Notes: generated from the sequence alone by a model not told the origin. 64,000 nucleotides of DNA from Aspidiotus rigidus (GCA_035079385.1 JAVHKY010000044.1:62001-126000); one strand, 5' to 3'; numbered from the stretch's first letter, positions 32,130 to 42,641 are shown. Program-made: numbers and translations.

Positions 32130-32440
32130 GGAACTAACACTGAACCTTGGGGCACCCCAGGCGCGATTGGCCATTGGGCAGAGGCAGCCAAATTACGATG
32201 ATTCCTCAATGATCGATCTCGGAGGTACGACAAAAGAAGGATAGGCAAAGACTGTCCGGAAGGAGCTGCTGCAGCTTATGAATTCCTCGTGCCAAACTCT
32301 ATCGAAGGCATTACTCACGTCTAAGAAGATCGCCGGTGCGATCTCACGATTCTCCGAGACCCGAGAGATGGTGTGGACAACTTGATGAACTTGCTCAGAA
32401 GTCGAATGCCTTTTGCGAACCCCCTAGCTAGTTTAGAAGC
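32130..32440 (-). pseudogene. Jockey reverse transcriptase, N-terminal palm
   Basis: HSTSEQVHQVVHTISRV, then EIAPAIFLDVSNAFDRVW (motif A, catalytic Asp kept) and, after a frameshift, RSLRNHRNLAASAQWPIAP and GVPQGSVLVPALL (motif B). It ends at the 8-bp duplication of the insertion. Confidence 0.8.
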
Positions 32441-32510
32441 TGAAACTTTTCTAAGCTCCTTTCATATATAAGTAGTTCGAGAGGAAATAAAACTGGTTCC
32501 CTGTTAAAAT
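32425..32510. repeat. Fragment of the ~45-bp monomer / AACAGGGAACCTG family
   Basis: One decayed ~45-bp unit, then AATAAAACTGGTTCCCTGTTAAAA at 32483-32506, the right-hand end motif followed by AA. Confidence 0.75.
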
Positions 32511-33430
32511 CGATCTTGACAATCAAGTTATCAGCTCCGACTAGTTTAGAACTTGGCACAATTTTGATATAATATAATATGAGGATTTCGACTTACGCTG
32601 CCCGTTAGGAAAACTGTATTTTCGAGGAAAGTGGAAGCTCGATCCGAACGTGTAGGTATTGAGGAACTTTGAATGTTTTTGTAGCTGACCATAATATTGT
32701 GTATCCGAAGCGGGCTTCGTTCTAGTTAGTGCCTTTGGATGAATGTGAAATTATTGGCTATCTTGAGATACTTATCGTCATCATAAATCATAATAATCTA
32801 ATTTATTAAAATCGATCTTCGCAATCAATTATCAGTGCCGACCTGGTTTAGAACTTGACACAATTCCGATATAAGAGCGATTTAAGTTATAATAATATGA
32901 GGATTTCGGCTTACCTGCTGCGCTGCCCGTTGAGAAAATTGTATTTCCGAAGAGGGTTGAAGTTCGATCTGATCTAACTTTTCAAGAACTTGGACAGTTT
33001 TCGAAGGTGATCATCATTGATATCGAGAGGGAGCTCCAGTCTTGTCGATGATCTCTAAAAAAGTTTGAAAGTGTCGGCTATCCTGTGATACTTGGAAAAT
33101 GTTTGATCTTCATCTTTGAGTATGAATAGTAATGGAGAGGCAGAAATCGTCGTTTTTGAAGGTTGCGTGGCAGGCGTGATAGAGCGCGCTGTTTCAATCT
33201 TACTAGAACAGATAGCACGCATTTTACGTTTAACACCCTCTCTCCTCTCCTTAGTCGTTTTCAATCTTAAAAAAACAGTTAACACATGAGTTTACCTGAG
33301 CAACGCTATCTATCACGCCTGCGAGAGTACTACTATTTCTGCCTCTCCATCACTATTCATACCAATTCATACTCAAAGATCTTCATCAAGGAATCGATTT
33401 ATCATCATAAATCATGATGCTATAAGCTGA
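32511..33430. repeat. Tandem duplication of a ~300-bp unit, second copy interrupted by a MITE
   Basis: Unit 1 (about 32511-32812) and unit 2 (from 32813) share TTAAAATCGATCTT, CAATCAA(G)TTATCAG, GAACTTG(G/A)CACAATT, ATGAGGATTTCG and GCTGCCCGTT, then GGCTATC(C/T)TG(A/T)GATACTT and ATCATAAATCAT. Unit 2 carries the 265-bp MITE at 33114-33378 plus its 8-bp duplication; removing these leaves a continuous unit. Further partial relatives follow at 33420-33500 and 33815-33900. Confidence 0.75.
33114..33378. mobile_element. 265-bp MITE with 8-bp target duplication
   Basis: Ends read CTTTGAGTATGAA and its mirror; the duplication ATCTTCAT is at 33106-33113 and 33379-33386. The arms pair through GGAGAGGCAGAAAT and GGCAGGCGTGATAGA. 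The right arm has a 12-bp internal duplication. The 8-bp duplication and short inverted repeats fit a hAT-type non-autonomous element. No coding sequence. Confidence 0.92.
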
Positions 33431-33894
33431 GATAAACACAAACTGGAAAATAAGTATCGACTGCATGTGTGACAAAACCCCAATCCTCCTGATTGTTTCA
33501 AGCTAAATTTTCTGAGGCCATTCCCGAATAAAGGCAAAGGAGGCGCCCTCTAGAATTACCATGCCGGTAACTTGAGGAAGCTTACAAAAAAAGTGATGAA
33601 AATAATGAAAAAAGTTATTTAAAAAATCTAAAATTACATTCATCTGATAGAAAATTGAAAGGGCAACAAGTTTTGTTCTCTGCATTTTTCATGAAAAGCA
33701 ATTTGAAACGGTGGAATTACGATTTTATTAGTATGTCGTCTTATGGTGGAAAACACCATGATCAGTTTTTTCGCAGAACAAGTAGCGCTCCTAGCGGGAT
33801 CTTTATCCGCAAATAAGCTAAGATGAACACAAAGTAAAGATTAAGTACCTTCCAGAAGTACGACAAAGACCTAATTCTCCTGATCGTTTCAGGC

Positions 33895-34320
33895 TAATAG
33901 CCATATATGACAGGAAGGGGACTTAGAAAAATTCCTATTTCCTACCTACGAGCTGTACATATGTATAAGAATATTGGCTGATCGTTTACCGGTGCTCCAA
34001 GTCTTTCCGGCATTCCGTTTCCCCGATATCTTAACGCACGTACAAAACGTGAAATCAATTGAAAACTATCTACTAATATTGTCTAATGTCTATTTTATAA
34101 AACATCAACTACCAAACCTTTCTACAAGTATCAATGCAACGCTACCAACACGAAAATTCGTGAGAACGGTAAAGCGTTCATACACATATATATGATAGCA
34201 GGGGGACTCGAAAAAATTTCGACCCTCTAGCCATAGATGATAGGAAGGGGACTTGGAAAAATTCCGACCTCCGAGCTATGATAGAAGGGAGACTTGGAAA
34301 GACGACGGCTTCCTTGAAAT
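33895..34320. repeat. Scattered ~45-bp monomers, inverted orientation
   Basis: Units of the type AGCCATATATGACAGG + GGGGACTTAGAAAAATTCC occur at 33895-33960 and again three times at 34190-34300, ending in GACGACGGCTTCCTTG, part of the module seen beside the AACCTG motif elsewhere. Confidence 0.7.
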
Positions 34321-34599
34321 TGCAGCGCGTTCAAGTTGTCACGTCATGATTTTCAGGACTTGGAAAAACTTCAGGCTCTAGGGGACCCGAGACAGCGGGT
34401 TCCCCACTGCCATTGTAGTCCTGCAATGGTATATAATTTTTTTGCTATTTTATTTCCAAGTTTTCTTGAAACTACTTGTAGAATTAATAAATTCCATATT
34501 TTTTTAAAAGCTTGGACAGTCGCTTTTCTTAATACTGACAGAAATTAGAAACCTAGAATAGGAAAATAATAGTCTGTTTTGTTAGCCGTTAGAAGTTTG

Positions 34600-34790
34600 G
34601 TTTTGAATAGCTAACAGCTGGCTTAGGGCTTTTGACCGTTATTTTTTTTTCGGTTAAATCTCAAATAACTCTCAGAAAATTTCATTTGAAACGATTATCG
34701 GTCATAACGGTCAAACGGTCAAAATGTTGGCCAAATAATGGTTATAACTGTTATGACCGAAAAATTTCGGTCACACAAATAGAAAATGAA
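34600..34790. repeat. Outer inverted repeat with GGTCATAACGGTC motifs, left arm
   Basis: GGCTTAGGGCTTTTGACCG, a T/A run, and GAAACGATTATCGGTCATAAC are mirrored at 35740-35910. Short GGTCA/TGACC palindromes repeat inside. The arms are about 1 kb apart and enclose the PLE-derived insertion. Confidence 0.7.
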
Positions 34791-35097
34791 AAGTTGAAAG
34801 AGGTTAGGTAGTAGTGTAGTACAACATTATTTTTTCGATGTTGTGACCAGCTGCACATTTGATAAATTGTTTACACGTTTCTTGACCATTGAACTCTCAT
34901 TACATTGAGGAGATTTGATTTGAAGATTGATACAGCAATTGCCCTAAGATTTGCTGTAGATCTCAGTCTCAGGCAAAAGAATCTGTGGAAGTGGAAGAGA
35001 ATTTGAACAAACAAAAATTAGAAAGCGCACCATAGAATAAATCAATAAAGAAAAATTGTTGAAAATTTTAATGCAATAGTCAACACAGTTTAATCTT

Positions 35098-35332
35098 AGA
35101 GAAATATACTCAAAGAGAGTAACGAACAAATACAAAAACCGCACAATATTATAAACAGACCGAGCGCTTTCGACTAAACAGTCATTCTCACGGTATAGAA
35201 AGCGACTCACTGTTTAGTCGAAAGCGCTCGGTCTGTTTATAATATTGTGCGGTTTTTGTATTTGTTCGTTACTCTCTTTGAGTATATTTCTCTATGATGG
35301 ATGACCGTAAAATTAAAAAACGCATTGATTCT
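35098..35332. mobile_element. Mini Penelope-type insertion: paired inverted pseudo-LTR arms plus tail
   Basis: The insertion is flanked by a 13-bp direct repeat, ACAGTTTAATCTT (35085-35097 and 35333-35345). Inside are two perfect 85-bp inverted arms (35098-35182, 35209-35293), a 26-base loop, and a 39-bp tail (35294-35332). The arms share GAAAGCGCTCG and GCGGTTT landmarks with the pseudo-LTR at 3113-3288, and the tail resembles the 35-bp extension at 1456-1490. There is no coding sequence. Confidence 0.85.
35158..35191 (-). ncRNA. Hammerhead-like motif in the mini Penelope insertion
   Basis: On the minus strand: GTGAGAA (degenerate catalytic block), hairpin GACT-GTTT-AGTC, GAAA, GCGCTC, GGTC. 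The right arm repeats only the 3' half of this (from ACTGTTTAGT), because the loop splits the catalytic block. Confidence 0.4.
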
Positions 35333-35739
35333 ACAGTTTAATCTTGTTGAAACTCGAAGTCGAAACACATTTTTTTCTTTGTCCTCGAAGTCGAACATAC
35401 ACACTTTGCGATGAGCCAACGATGAGCTAATGAGACGATAACATGAGACAGAAGGGTCGTACTTTGTCACAAACCAATCAGTCAGCAAAACAAGGATCTT
35501 TTGTCCAGCTTGTTGTATGTAGGTGAAGCTATCTTGCTGATTGGTTTGTGCCTAACTAAGGCTCTTTCTTGTTGTTATCTGAATGCGAACGGCAAACGGC
35601 AACAAACCAACAGCTACAAACTTACAAAGTCAAAACTGAATCTGCTGAAAAGTATGTCTTGGACGGCTGGGCCGAACCTCAGGTTGAATTGCTGAATCGA
35701 AGCTTTCTCTCCTTATTGCGAGTTTGACAGTTATTATTT

Positions 35740-35910
35740 CGGTCAGGATAACTGTTATGACCGTTTGAGAGTTATAAAATATCGGTTATAACTGTTATGA
35801 ACTATCGTTCATTCTTTGAAACGGTTATCGGTCAATCGGTCAAGATCGATACTTTTTTTTTCGGTCACGGTTATAACAGTTAAATTCCAAGCCCTAAGCT
35901 GGCTACAACT
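35740..35910. repeat. Outer inverted repeat with GGTCATAACGGTC motifs, right arm
   Basis: Mirror of 34600-34790, containing AACTGTTATGACCG, GAAACGGTTATCGGTCA and CCAAGCCCTAAGCTGGC. Short TTAGC/GCTAA repeats continue to about 36540. Confidence 0.7.
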
Positions 35911-36544
35911 GCTAATATTTTTCCTGATCAGCTACTCGATTTACGGCTAATAGCTAAAAGCTAAGGGCTATCTAATCATCCCTGCTTGTAAGATTTCTCC
36001 ACGCTGCAGCACGACGCTAGCGCTGCACAGTTCAAATAATGATTACATGTTTGAGCAATTCGCAGTAAGGCGCAACATGATGTAGGTATAATGGACCGCC
36101 ATTTTGATGGCACAAAATGTAAACATGAGAATAACGTCCATAAGAGCCAAAGTTGAATTAAAATATTCATGATTTTCTATGAAGGATATCTTGAGATGGC
36201 TCGATAGATTTTTTGATATTACCCTCGTTGGAAAGAAAATTTTATGAACAATAAATTATCTTCTTTTTGATTTTTCACTAGAAGCATTATTTTTGGCGTA
36301 ATCAATATTAATAATTGAAACGCGTTTTTTCGCCCCATTTTGCGTAATGAGTGGTAGTTGAACTATGGCGCAACATCATATAGTGCCTTATCGGTAGTGC
36401 TACAGTAGCAGCCACCAAGGCTGCTTAGCCAATCGTATTGGCTAAAAACTAAGCTAAAAGCTAACCCTTCAAATTGATTTGCTTCGGCTATCAGCTAACG
36501 GCTAACCCATTCTCATTGGCTAGCCAACAGCTAGCTAATTTCGG
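35911..36544. other. Unassigned, with GCTAATAGCTAA-type short repeats
   Basis: Clusters of AGCTAA/TTAGCC words at 35930-35970 and 36405-36540 flank a unique-looking AT-rich middle. No gene. Confidence 0.4.
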
Positions 36545-36653
36545 GCCAAAAGTGTTTTTAACAGGGAACCTGTTTTATGGGGGGCTTTTGCTGCCGTCCG
36601 CGGTGCGCCGTCCAGCAAGAAACTTGGAAAAATTTCGACTCTCGAGCTATATA

Positions 36654-36869
36654 TGTAAGAACGTGAACGTTCTTCACCGTCAGTCGCGTCACTCTCCTAC
36701 TCACGGACAAAGTTCGGAGCTCCGACTATATAATGCTATTCCTCTCTCCTTCTGTTTATCCTTCCGAGTGCAGTCAGCTGACCTGCTTTTCCTTCGGGGA
36801 ACTCGACTTTTTGATACGATTCTGTGGAAACACAGCATCGCCAGATTTGTCAAGATTTTACATCTTACA
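36654..36869. repeat. LTR 1 of the TRIM-like element
   Basis: 216 bp, TG...CA, carrying a GAACGTGAACGTTC partial palindrome near its start and a TATA-like box. It is one base longer than LTR 2. Confidence 0.9.
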
Positions 36870-37085
36870 AATCGTATCAAAATAACTGAGTCTCCCGGTC
36901 TCCTGTAGATGAACGCTGTAAGACTACATCATGCAGTAAGCCGCATTAGTTGGGTACACGGATACACTCCACTCCCCGTAGGTACACGGACCATGTCCAC
37001 TCCTGCGTGCGCAGTAAGCCTACACCATGCAGTAAGCCGTATCAAAAAAGTCTACTCCTTATCCTTTTCCTCTTAGCGGTGGAGA

Positions 37086-37300
37086 TGTAAGAACGTGAAC
37101 GTTCTTCACCGTCAGTCGCGTCACTCTCCTACTCACGGACAAAGTTCGGAGCTCCGACTATATAATGCTATTCCTCTCTCCTTCTGTTTATCCTTCCGAG
37201 TGCAGTCAGCTGACCTGCTTTTCCTTCGGGAACTCGACTTTTTGATACGATTCTGTGGAAACACAGCATCGCCAGATTTGTCAAGATTTTACATCTTACA
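37086..37300. repeat. LTR 2 of the TRIM-like element
   Basis: 215 bp, identical to LTR 1 apart from a single missing G. A purine-rich AGCGGTGGAGA stretch just before it could serve as polypurine tract. Confidence 0.9.
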
Positions 37301-37600
37301 TATATATGATAGGAGAGGGACTTGGAAAAAACGACGGCTTCCTTAACGAAGTTAAACGAGGAACGCAGGGAACCTGTTTTATGAGTCAAATGGGATTTGG
37401 TATTGAAAATTCAGGGAAGCCTAGACCTAGATAAAGCTAGTATAAAGAAGGCGTAGACCTACTATAAGCCTAGTATAATATAGTTTGAGAGTCTAAATTT
37501 TTCTCGCATCTCGAGCTATATATGATAGCTCGAGAGTTGAAATTTTTGCAAGTCCCTTTCATATCATATATAGCTCGAGAGCATTTTTCGAAATTCTGTA

Positions 37601-39804
37601 CAATCCTGGCGAGTACGTCATTTTTCCGATTTTTGTACTGTCTTCGAGAAAGTTTCTTTTTCTCGATACCTCGATTAATGGTAATAAACCTACCGCATGT
37701 ATGACCGTGAAGACTGTTTGTTATTCGAATACATCCAAATTTCTTCAGTTGTCTATCTTTATTTTGGCTGGGAACACTATTGTGAGGATACTTCTGCATT
37801 TTGAATCTTGACAGGTAAAACGAAACAAATCTCTCCGGTTCCAGACCCAAGTGGAACAAGAAGATGCGGATCTCTTATTTTCTAGATTTTGACACAGAAA
37901 AAATCTAGATCTCTTGAGCTTGGTAGGAAAAAGAAGGCTCCAAATCCTTCGAAAAAGATTGAATGATGAATTTACATTAGCTTACAGTCGCAGTCAAGGA
38001 AAATAAAAACAAAGAGACCTAGATACTAGGGCGTATGGCGACTCAGTCTTTTTTTAATATGTTTGATTTTTCGCGAACAAAAGTTTCCCAAGCTATTTTA
38101 CTGCCTTATAATACGCCAAAATTGTAAAATTTGTGACGCAGATCAACCGTATGCCTTGGAGCTTTGATCAAGGCAAGATTAGAAGTTCAATCGACAATTG
38201 CCAATGGCCTCGCATAAAAATATCTCAGATGGAACGATCCTCTCAATTTACGTCTGTGGTTTATCCTGGACGTTCTTGGCAGCCATCAGAAATTACAACC
38301 GGGAATAAAAATTGCAGCTTCAAGTAAATTTTAATTTAAATGTACGGGTCATGTGTGACACGTTTGATGATAGGTCCGGATAGTCATCATGACCACTTAC
38401 TAGATTTCTTGAAGCCTTGACCAAAGTACGTCGATCGATTCGCCCAAATTTTGTACAGAACGGTGTACGAATAGATTTACATGCGAGAAACCGGTCGTAG
38501 TGAGCAGATTATAGCCACAGTAAAAATCGATCGACAAGAAAATTTTATTAAACAGAGAAAGAACGACCAAAGACGAAAGACAATTTTTTCTCAAACACTG
38601 TATTAGTAAAAGAATTAGTCTAAATCCATTCCAATCGTACACTCTTGGTGTGAAAGCGTTTTTCTTCCAAATAACGTAAGACAGACATACAAAATGTACT
38701 GTGTATACTGGAGTTTTTGTGGCAGCGTGTCAAATAAAAAACGAGAAAATTAATTCAAAAAATGCATAAACGATACATTAAATAAAAAATAAATAAAAAT
38801 CGTAAGAAAAAAGGAAAATAACGAATGGACGAGAGTGAAGGAAAAAAAAGAGGAGCGAAAGAGAAAGGAAAAACGAGTATACGATGGAAATTTCAAAAAA
38901 AAAAAAATGGTATACAATAACGATCGACTCGTTTGGTTGCGTTTCATACACTACTGAGCAAATAAAAATAAAAATAATGAAATCTCCAAGTTACTACATA
39001 CTTTTTACTCGATGATCGAACAAAATTTAGGGAGGGAAAAAAAATAAACAACAAGAACAAGAACAACACGCTCACGAAATCTAGAAACTATTAATTTATA
39101 AAACGTGTCCTAGACTTCCCTTAACGATCTCTTATATCCCACCTACCTCTACAGGTGATTGTCATGGCAAGGTCGAAATATGTCTTACGTATAATAATCA
39201 TATAATAAAATAATAATCCAGTGAATGAAAAAAATAATTCACGCTATACGATTAAAAACGAAAATTTTACTAAAAGTGTAACAAATCATTTTGGTAAAAT
39301 AGTAATGACTTTTCTACTTTTATAGTAAGGTAAAAATTATACGAACAACATTGTCGTACACATAATTATTTTGCTCATCGTTTTCTCTGTTGTTCATATA
39401 AATCGCTTATCTTGTAATAAAATGTATAGCAATAATGATGAATGATAATATTTACAAATACGAGGGAGTCAAAGGAGGGCGAATAGTTGTACAGTACGCT
39501 TAAAAATTAAACACACGATCAACGTTATCACAAAAATACATTAATTTTAATCATTATTAGACCATTATTATTCATTATTTGTAAACACTTCTGTTGCATT
39601 TCAAAACTGATACACTGACATAATGGAAAAACAGCAAAAAGAATCCAACAGAATGTAGAAATACAGAAAAAAAAAAGAACGTGTGTAGACAACAATAATT
39701 TACAAAAAGGAAAAAAAAAAAAAAAACACATAATTAGTACGTAAAAGGTAAAATTTTGATTAAAAATACACACGATCTATCAGTACCAAAGGTGAGGAAG
39801 AGAT
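37601..39804. other. AT-rich region downstream of ARL4, no separate gene recognised
   Basis: Includes a minus-strand open stretch at about 37600-37860 (KFGCIRITNSLHGHTCG) that I cannot assign, and purine-rich or A-rich sequence at 38750-39080. The part nearest 39804 is presumably the ARL4 3' untranslated region, because TTTATT hexamers (AATAAA on the minus strand) are frequent. Confidence 0.4.
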
Positions 39805-40428
39805 TCATCTAATCTTTCGTTTGTTCTGTTTGCTCAGTTTTTTCCTTTTAACAATCATTCCGTACAAAAAATCGAGACCTTCTTGCAGGCCTTCGCCGGT
39901 GATGGCGCACGCCGCCTGTATGTGCCACAGGTGGTTGGAACTTCCGTTAGAGCCGCTAATTTCGTGTAAACCTAACAGCTTCTCCAGCTCTTTGGAATCT
40001 TTGGCGCCGGGTAAATCTTGCTTATTGGCTAGGACTAGAATAGGAACGCCGGAGTTCTCCGGGGACTTGGCCGTTTTCAGCAACTCCATTTTCGCCTCCT
40101 CCATCCGCTCTAGGTCGACACTATCCACAACGAAGACGATGCCGTCCGTACAGCGGGTATAGCTCTTCCATAGCGGACGCAGCTTTTCCTGGCCGCCCAC
40201 GTCCCATACCAAGAAATTAATGCCTTTTGAGCGGCCGACGGTGCCTTTGACCTTCTCGCAGTTGAAACCTATAGTCGGCACCGTGTTTAGGTACTGGTCG
40301 AACTTTAGTCGGTACAGTGCGGTCGTCTTGCCCGCGCTGTCCAGCCCCAGCATAACGATGTGCAGTGTACCCTGGCCGGTGGGTAAGGCGTCGAGCAGCG
40401 ACGTGTTTTTACCCATGGTTGCACCCAT
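39805..40428 (-). CDS. Arl4: ADP-ribosylation-factor-like GTPase, ARL4 family
   Basis: The 207-residue protein is a small GTPase that binds GTP at membranes; ARL4 proteins recruit ARNO/cytohesin to the plasma membrane and affect actin and migration. The P-loop GLDSAGKT is at residues 28-35, switch I NTVPTIGFN at 48-56, WDVGGQ at 75-80, NKQD at 135-138 and the CAITG guanine-specificity loop at 174-178. Gly2 fits N-myristoylation, and the basic tail KRKKLSKQNKRKIR is the ARL4 hallmark. I chose MGATMGK (40428) over the inner Met because insect ARL4 proteins, as I remember them, begin MGATM. The coding region is a single exon, as in vertebrate ARL4 genes. It looks intact. Confidence 0.97.
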   Translation of the reverse strand: MGATMGKNTSLLDALPTGQGTLHIVMLGLDSAGKTTALYRLKFDQYLNTVPTIGFNCEKVKGTVGRSKGINFLVWDVGGQEKLRPLWKSYTRCTDGIVFVVDSVDLERMEEAKMELLKTAKSPENSGVPILVLANKQDLPGAKDSKELEKLLGLHEISGSNGSSNHLWHIQAACAITGEGLQEGLDFLYGMIVKRKKLSKQNKRKIR

Positions 40429-40439
40429 CGCACCGTGCC

Positions 40440-40466
40440 CAGCATACCACCACCTGTCAACAAGAA
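40440..40466 (-). promoter_or_regulatory. Splice acceptor in the ARL4 5' untranslated region
   Basis: On the minus strand TTTCTTGTTGACAG is followed by GTGGTGG and then, 25 bases after the junction, the ARL4 start codon. This implies a 5' non-coding exon upstream, at higher coordinates. Confidence 0.6.
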
Positions 40467-40479
40467 ATGTAAAATGAAA

Positions 40480-42640
40480 TATGAGTACAGTACAGCGTTA
40501 TTGTTCTACAGTGTTATTAAATCTTCAAGGCCAAGGTTTTTTCCGTATATTAACGCGTAATCGCTAACGTAGGATAAATTGAATCTATCTACATTAATAT
40601 CGATACATCCGATGATATTCAATAATAATAGTTTCTTTTTTGAACGGTAGCCAGCTAGAATAGCGTAAAATATATATAATCAATTTATTCCTTGAGTTTG
40701 GCCTTCTCTCGAGAACGAAAACCAGATAGTCTATTAGTGAAATCTTAATCCGGTTTAATTACCGACATGACGCGGAGAATTGAATAGCATTTATTTTTTT
40801 CGTCGAGAAGTAACTGTGAAGTTACCGTAATCAAAGGAAATTTTCCAGGATAGAATTGCCAAGATTCTTCCGAAATCCCTTGGAAAAACTCATTTTCTCA
40901 TCCCCAGTAAGAGACTAATTCAATCACATATCCATTTTTATTGACAGAGAATCGGTTTCATAGAAGGTTATTTAGGAAAAGTATCCGGTGTCCGCCGTCT
41001 TTCTGGTAAATCGACAGGATCTCATTAAATGTTTGGAAAATTTTTCAACAGATCAAGAAACAAATCTATTCAAGTTCAACGATTAGTTAATGACATTGAA
41101 ATGTTCGGATTTCAATCATTTTGAAGTGACACGTCATTCAGATTCTTCAAAAAATATAAACAGAAAAATTTTTCCGACTTCAAATGAAAGACTCCTCCTT
41201 TTCTGTTTGATTGATTAAGACCTTTGACTTTTTCCAGTTTTCTTAACAATTGCGGCAATCCTTGCAGGTGTGAAGTTGGAGAAAAAAATTGAGATGAAGC
41301 TGTTTCACAGGAAGAGACTTCAAATTTTTGGAGAAAAGACAAAGTCTTGATCTCCCATGCCTCAGAAAAATTTCTAAAAGCATATCTTTGTGAGAGTAAA
41401 CCACGAAGAAGAAAATAGCTCGAGAAGATGGTTGACTAGAAGAGGAAGGACACAAGTATCCACTATTCAAAATTGTTGAAGACAAAATTTAGGGGATTGT
41501 CTGGAGCATCTGTGACACATCGGACTAAGAAATGTAATGAAAACCTTCCCGTTTCTTCACTTTTCAATTCAATGACTAGCTATTGTAAATGATCGTTCAG
41601 ACAATCTATATTCCGCGCCAAAAGGAAGAAAATTGGAGGTGTGGGTGATTTAAGGCATGTAAACTTTTTTCCAGCAGAGAATCCGCAATTATTTTTGTTG
41701 AAAGTACATCTTCGGACACGTGGATGACCTTGACACAAAGAGGGACTTCGAAAATTTTTTGTTACAAAATACGTAATGGAGAACTTGAAAAAAACAAGAT
41801 TCGAGAGAAGAAATTTGGCGCATTATCTTAAGAAATATTATCTCTGCCGAATTTCCGATCCACGAGCTCTGCTCTACTGACGGCTCTATATTTCAATCCA
41901 AAGCGTCGTAACCAGTCACCTCCATTTCCACCGTCGAACTAAACCCATACACTCTTGTCTTTCCAATCTCATTCTCCTCACGTCCCCACTGTTAATTGAT
42001 CCTGGCTACACAGGACTCTTACACAACTCATGCCGATCTTAATTTAACACATTCCTTTACTTCTGCAAACTCTGTAATCCAGTCTCTTTTCTCTAGATTC
42101 CAAGCCACATCAACTTCTTTACCGCCAAAGAAACTTCTGACCGTATTTACTCCTGCATATGATCTCAAAAACTATTACCGGCTCCAAGGATGACTTCTGA
42201 AAAATTTATTACTCCAATAAACTTCGAGCAATAAAAAACAATCGCACAGGTGCAAGAAATGGATTCCAGTACTTTTCGAGGAATGGCTCTCAGAAATTAT
42301 AGTCTCAACAGAAATTAAATTGGTACTTAGTCTTTGATACCTCCATTTTGATAGAATTCGTTCTAAGCGTGTCTGAATTGACTGAAAGACCAAAAGGACA
42401 CGTTGACTATTTGCTACCTCTGCAGGTGGAAGACTTGACAGCAGCAATGGATTGCCAGAAACGCTTTACAAATTTTCTGGCAAAGATAAATGAAGACCAT
42501 GTTTCACGTCGACTAGTAGATGACCTCATTCATATTTCAAGGCCACACCTGCTTTGTGTCGAGAATTTTTCTTACAGAGGTGTACACCCGCGTTCTTAGA
42601 CTAATATAGGCGTGGTGCACTGTAAGATAAGCTTTCTAAC
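40480..42640. other. No recognisable gene
   Basis: Probably 5' flank or intron of ARL4 followed by intergenic sequence. Frames at 41996-42193 and 42348-42599 have no known motif. Confidence 0.4.
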
Positions 42641-42641
42641 C

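Larger units (their letters stand above)
30290..32440 (-). mobile_element. Jockey-clade LINE remnant split by a later insertion
   Basis: Read on the minus strand, the RT finger/palm part lies at about 32440-32130 (EIAPAIFLDVSNAFDRVWHE, then APGVPQGSVL). It resumes at about 30919 with ALYLIYTADILP and the catalytic ADDT box (about 30870), then ELKSVRVDYTLG and NKRLIYNSILKPIW. The two halves join in frame around the 8-bp repeat ACAGCGCT, which occurs at both edges of the intervening 1194 bp. The element has several stops and is 5'-truncated. Confidence 0.85.
36654..37300. mobile_element. TRIM-like LTR element, 647 bp, with near-identical LTRs
   Basis: Two direct repeats of 216 and 215 bp (36654-36869, 37086-37300) differ by one G in the CTTCGGGG tract. 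Each begins TGTAAGA and ends TCTTACA, the TG...CA ends of LTRs, and contains a TATATAATG box about 85 bp in. The 216-bp interior has no coding capacity and repeats ATGCAGTAAGCCG twice. The flanks read TATATA on both sides, a 4-6-bp target duplication that is ambiguous in TA-rich sequence. I see no convincing tRNA primer site. Confidence 0.88.
36547..37600. repeat. AACAGGGAACCTG family block, interrupted by a TRIM-like element
   Basis: It opens TTTTTAACAGGGAACCTG at about 36553-36570, with the GCCGTCCGC segment next. A ~45-bp monomer is cut at GAGCTATATA by the element 36654-37300 and continues as TGATAGGAGAGGG. From 37328 it repeats the 5985-6230 block almost exactly (CGACGGCTTCCTTAACG module, AACCTGTTTTATGAG motif, CCTAG stretch, monomers). 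Confidence 0.88.

Noticed and set aside
36474..37346. 144- and 83-codon frames sharing the same residues
   Set aside because: The shared protein is simply the two LTRs of the TRIM-like element read in one frame; not a duplicated gene.
37470..37859. 129-codon minus frame with KFGCIRITNSLHGHTCG
   Set aside because: The first part looks somewhat coding, but the frame ends in dispersed repeat sequence and I could not match it to anything. Not enough to call a gene.
39821..40477. Plus-strand frames of 113 and 85 codons
   Set aside because: Antisense shadows of ARL4, which is intact on the minus strand.
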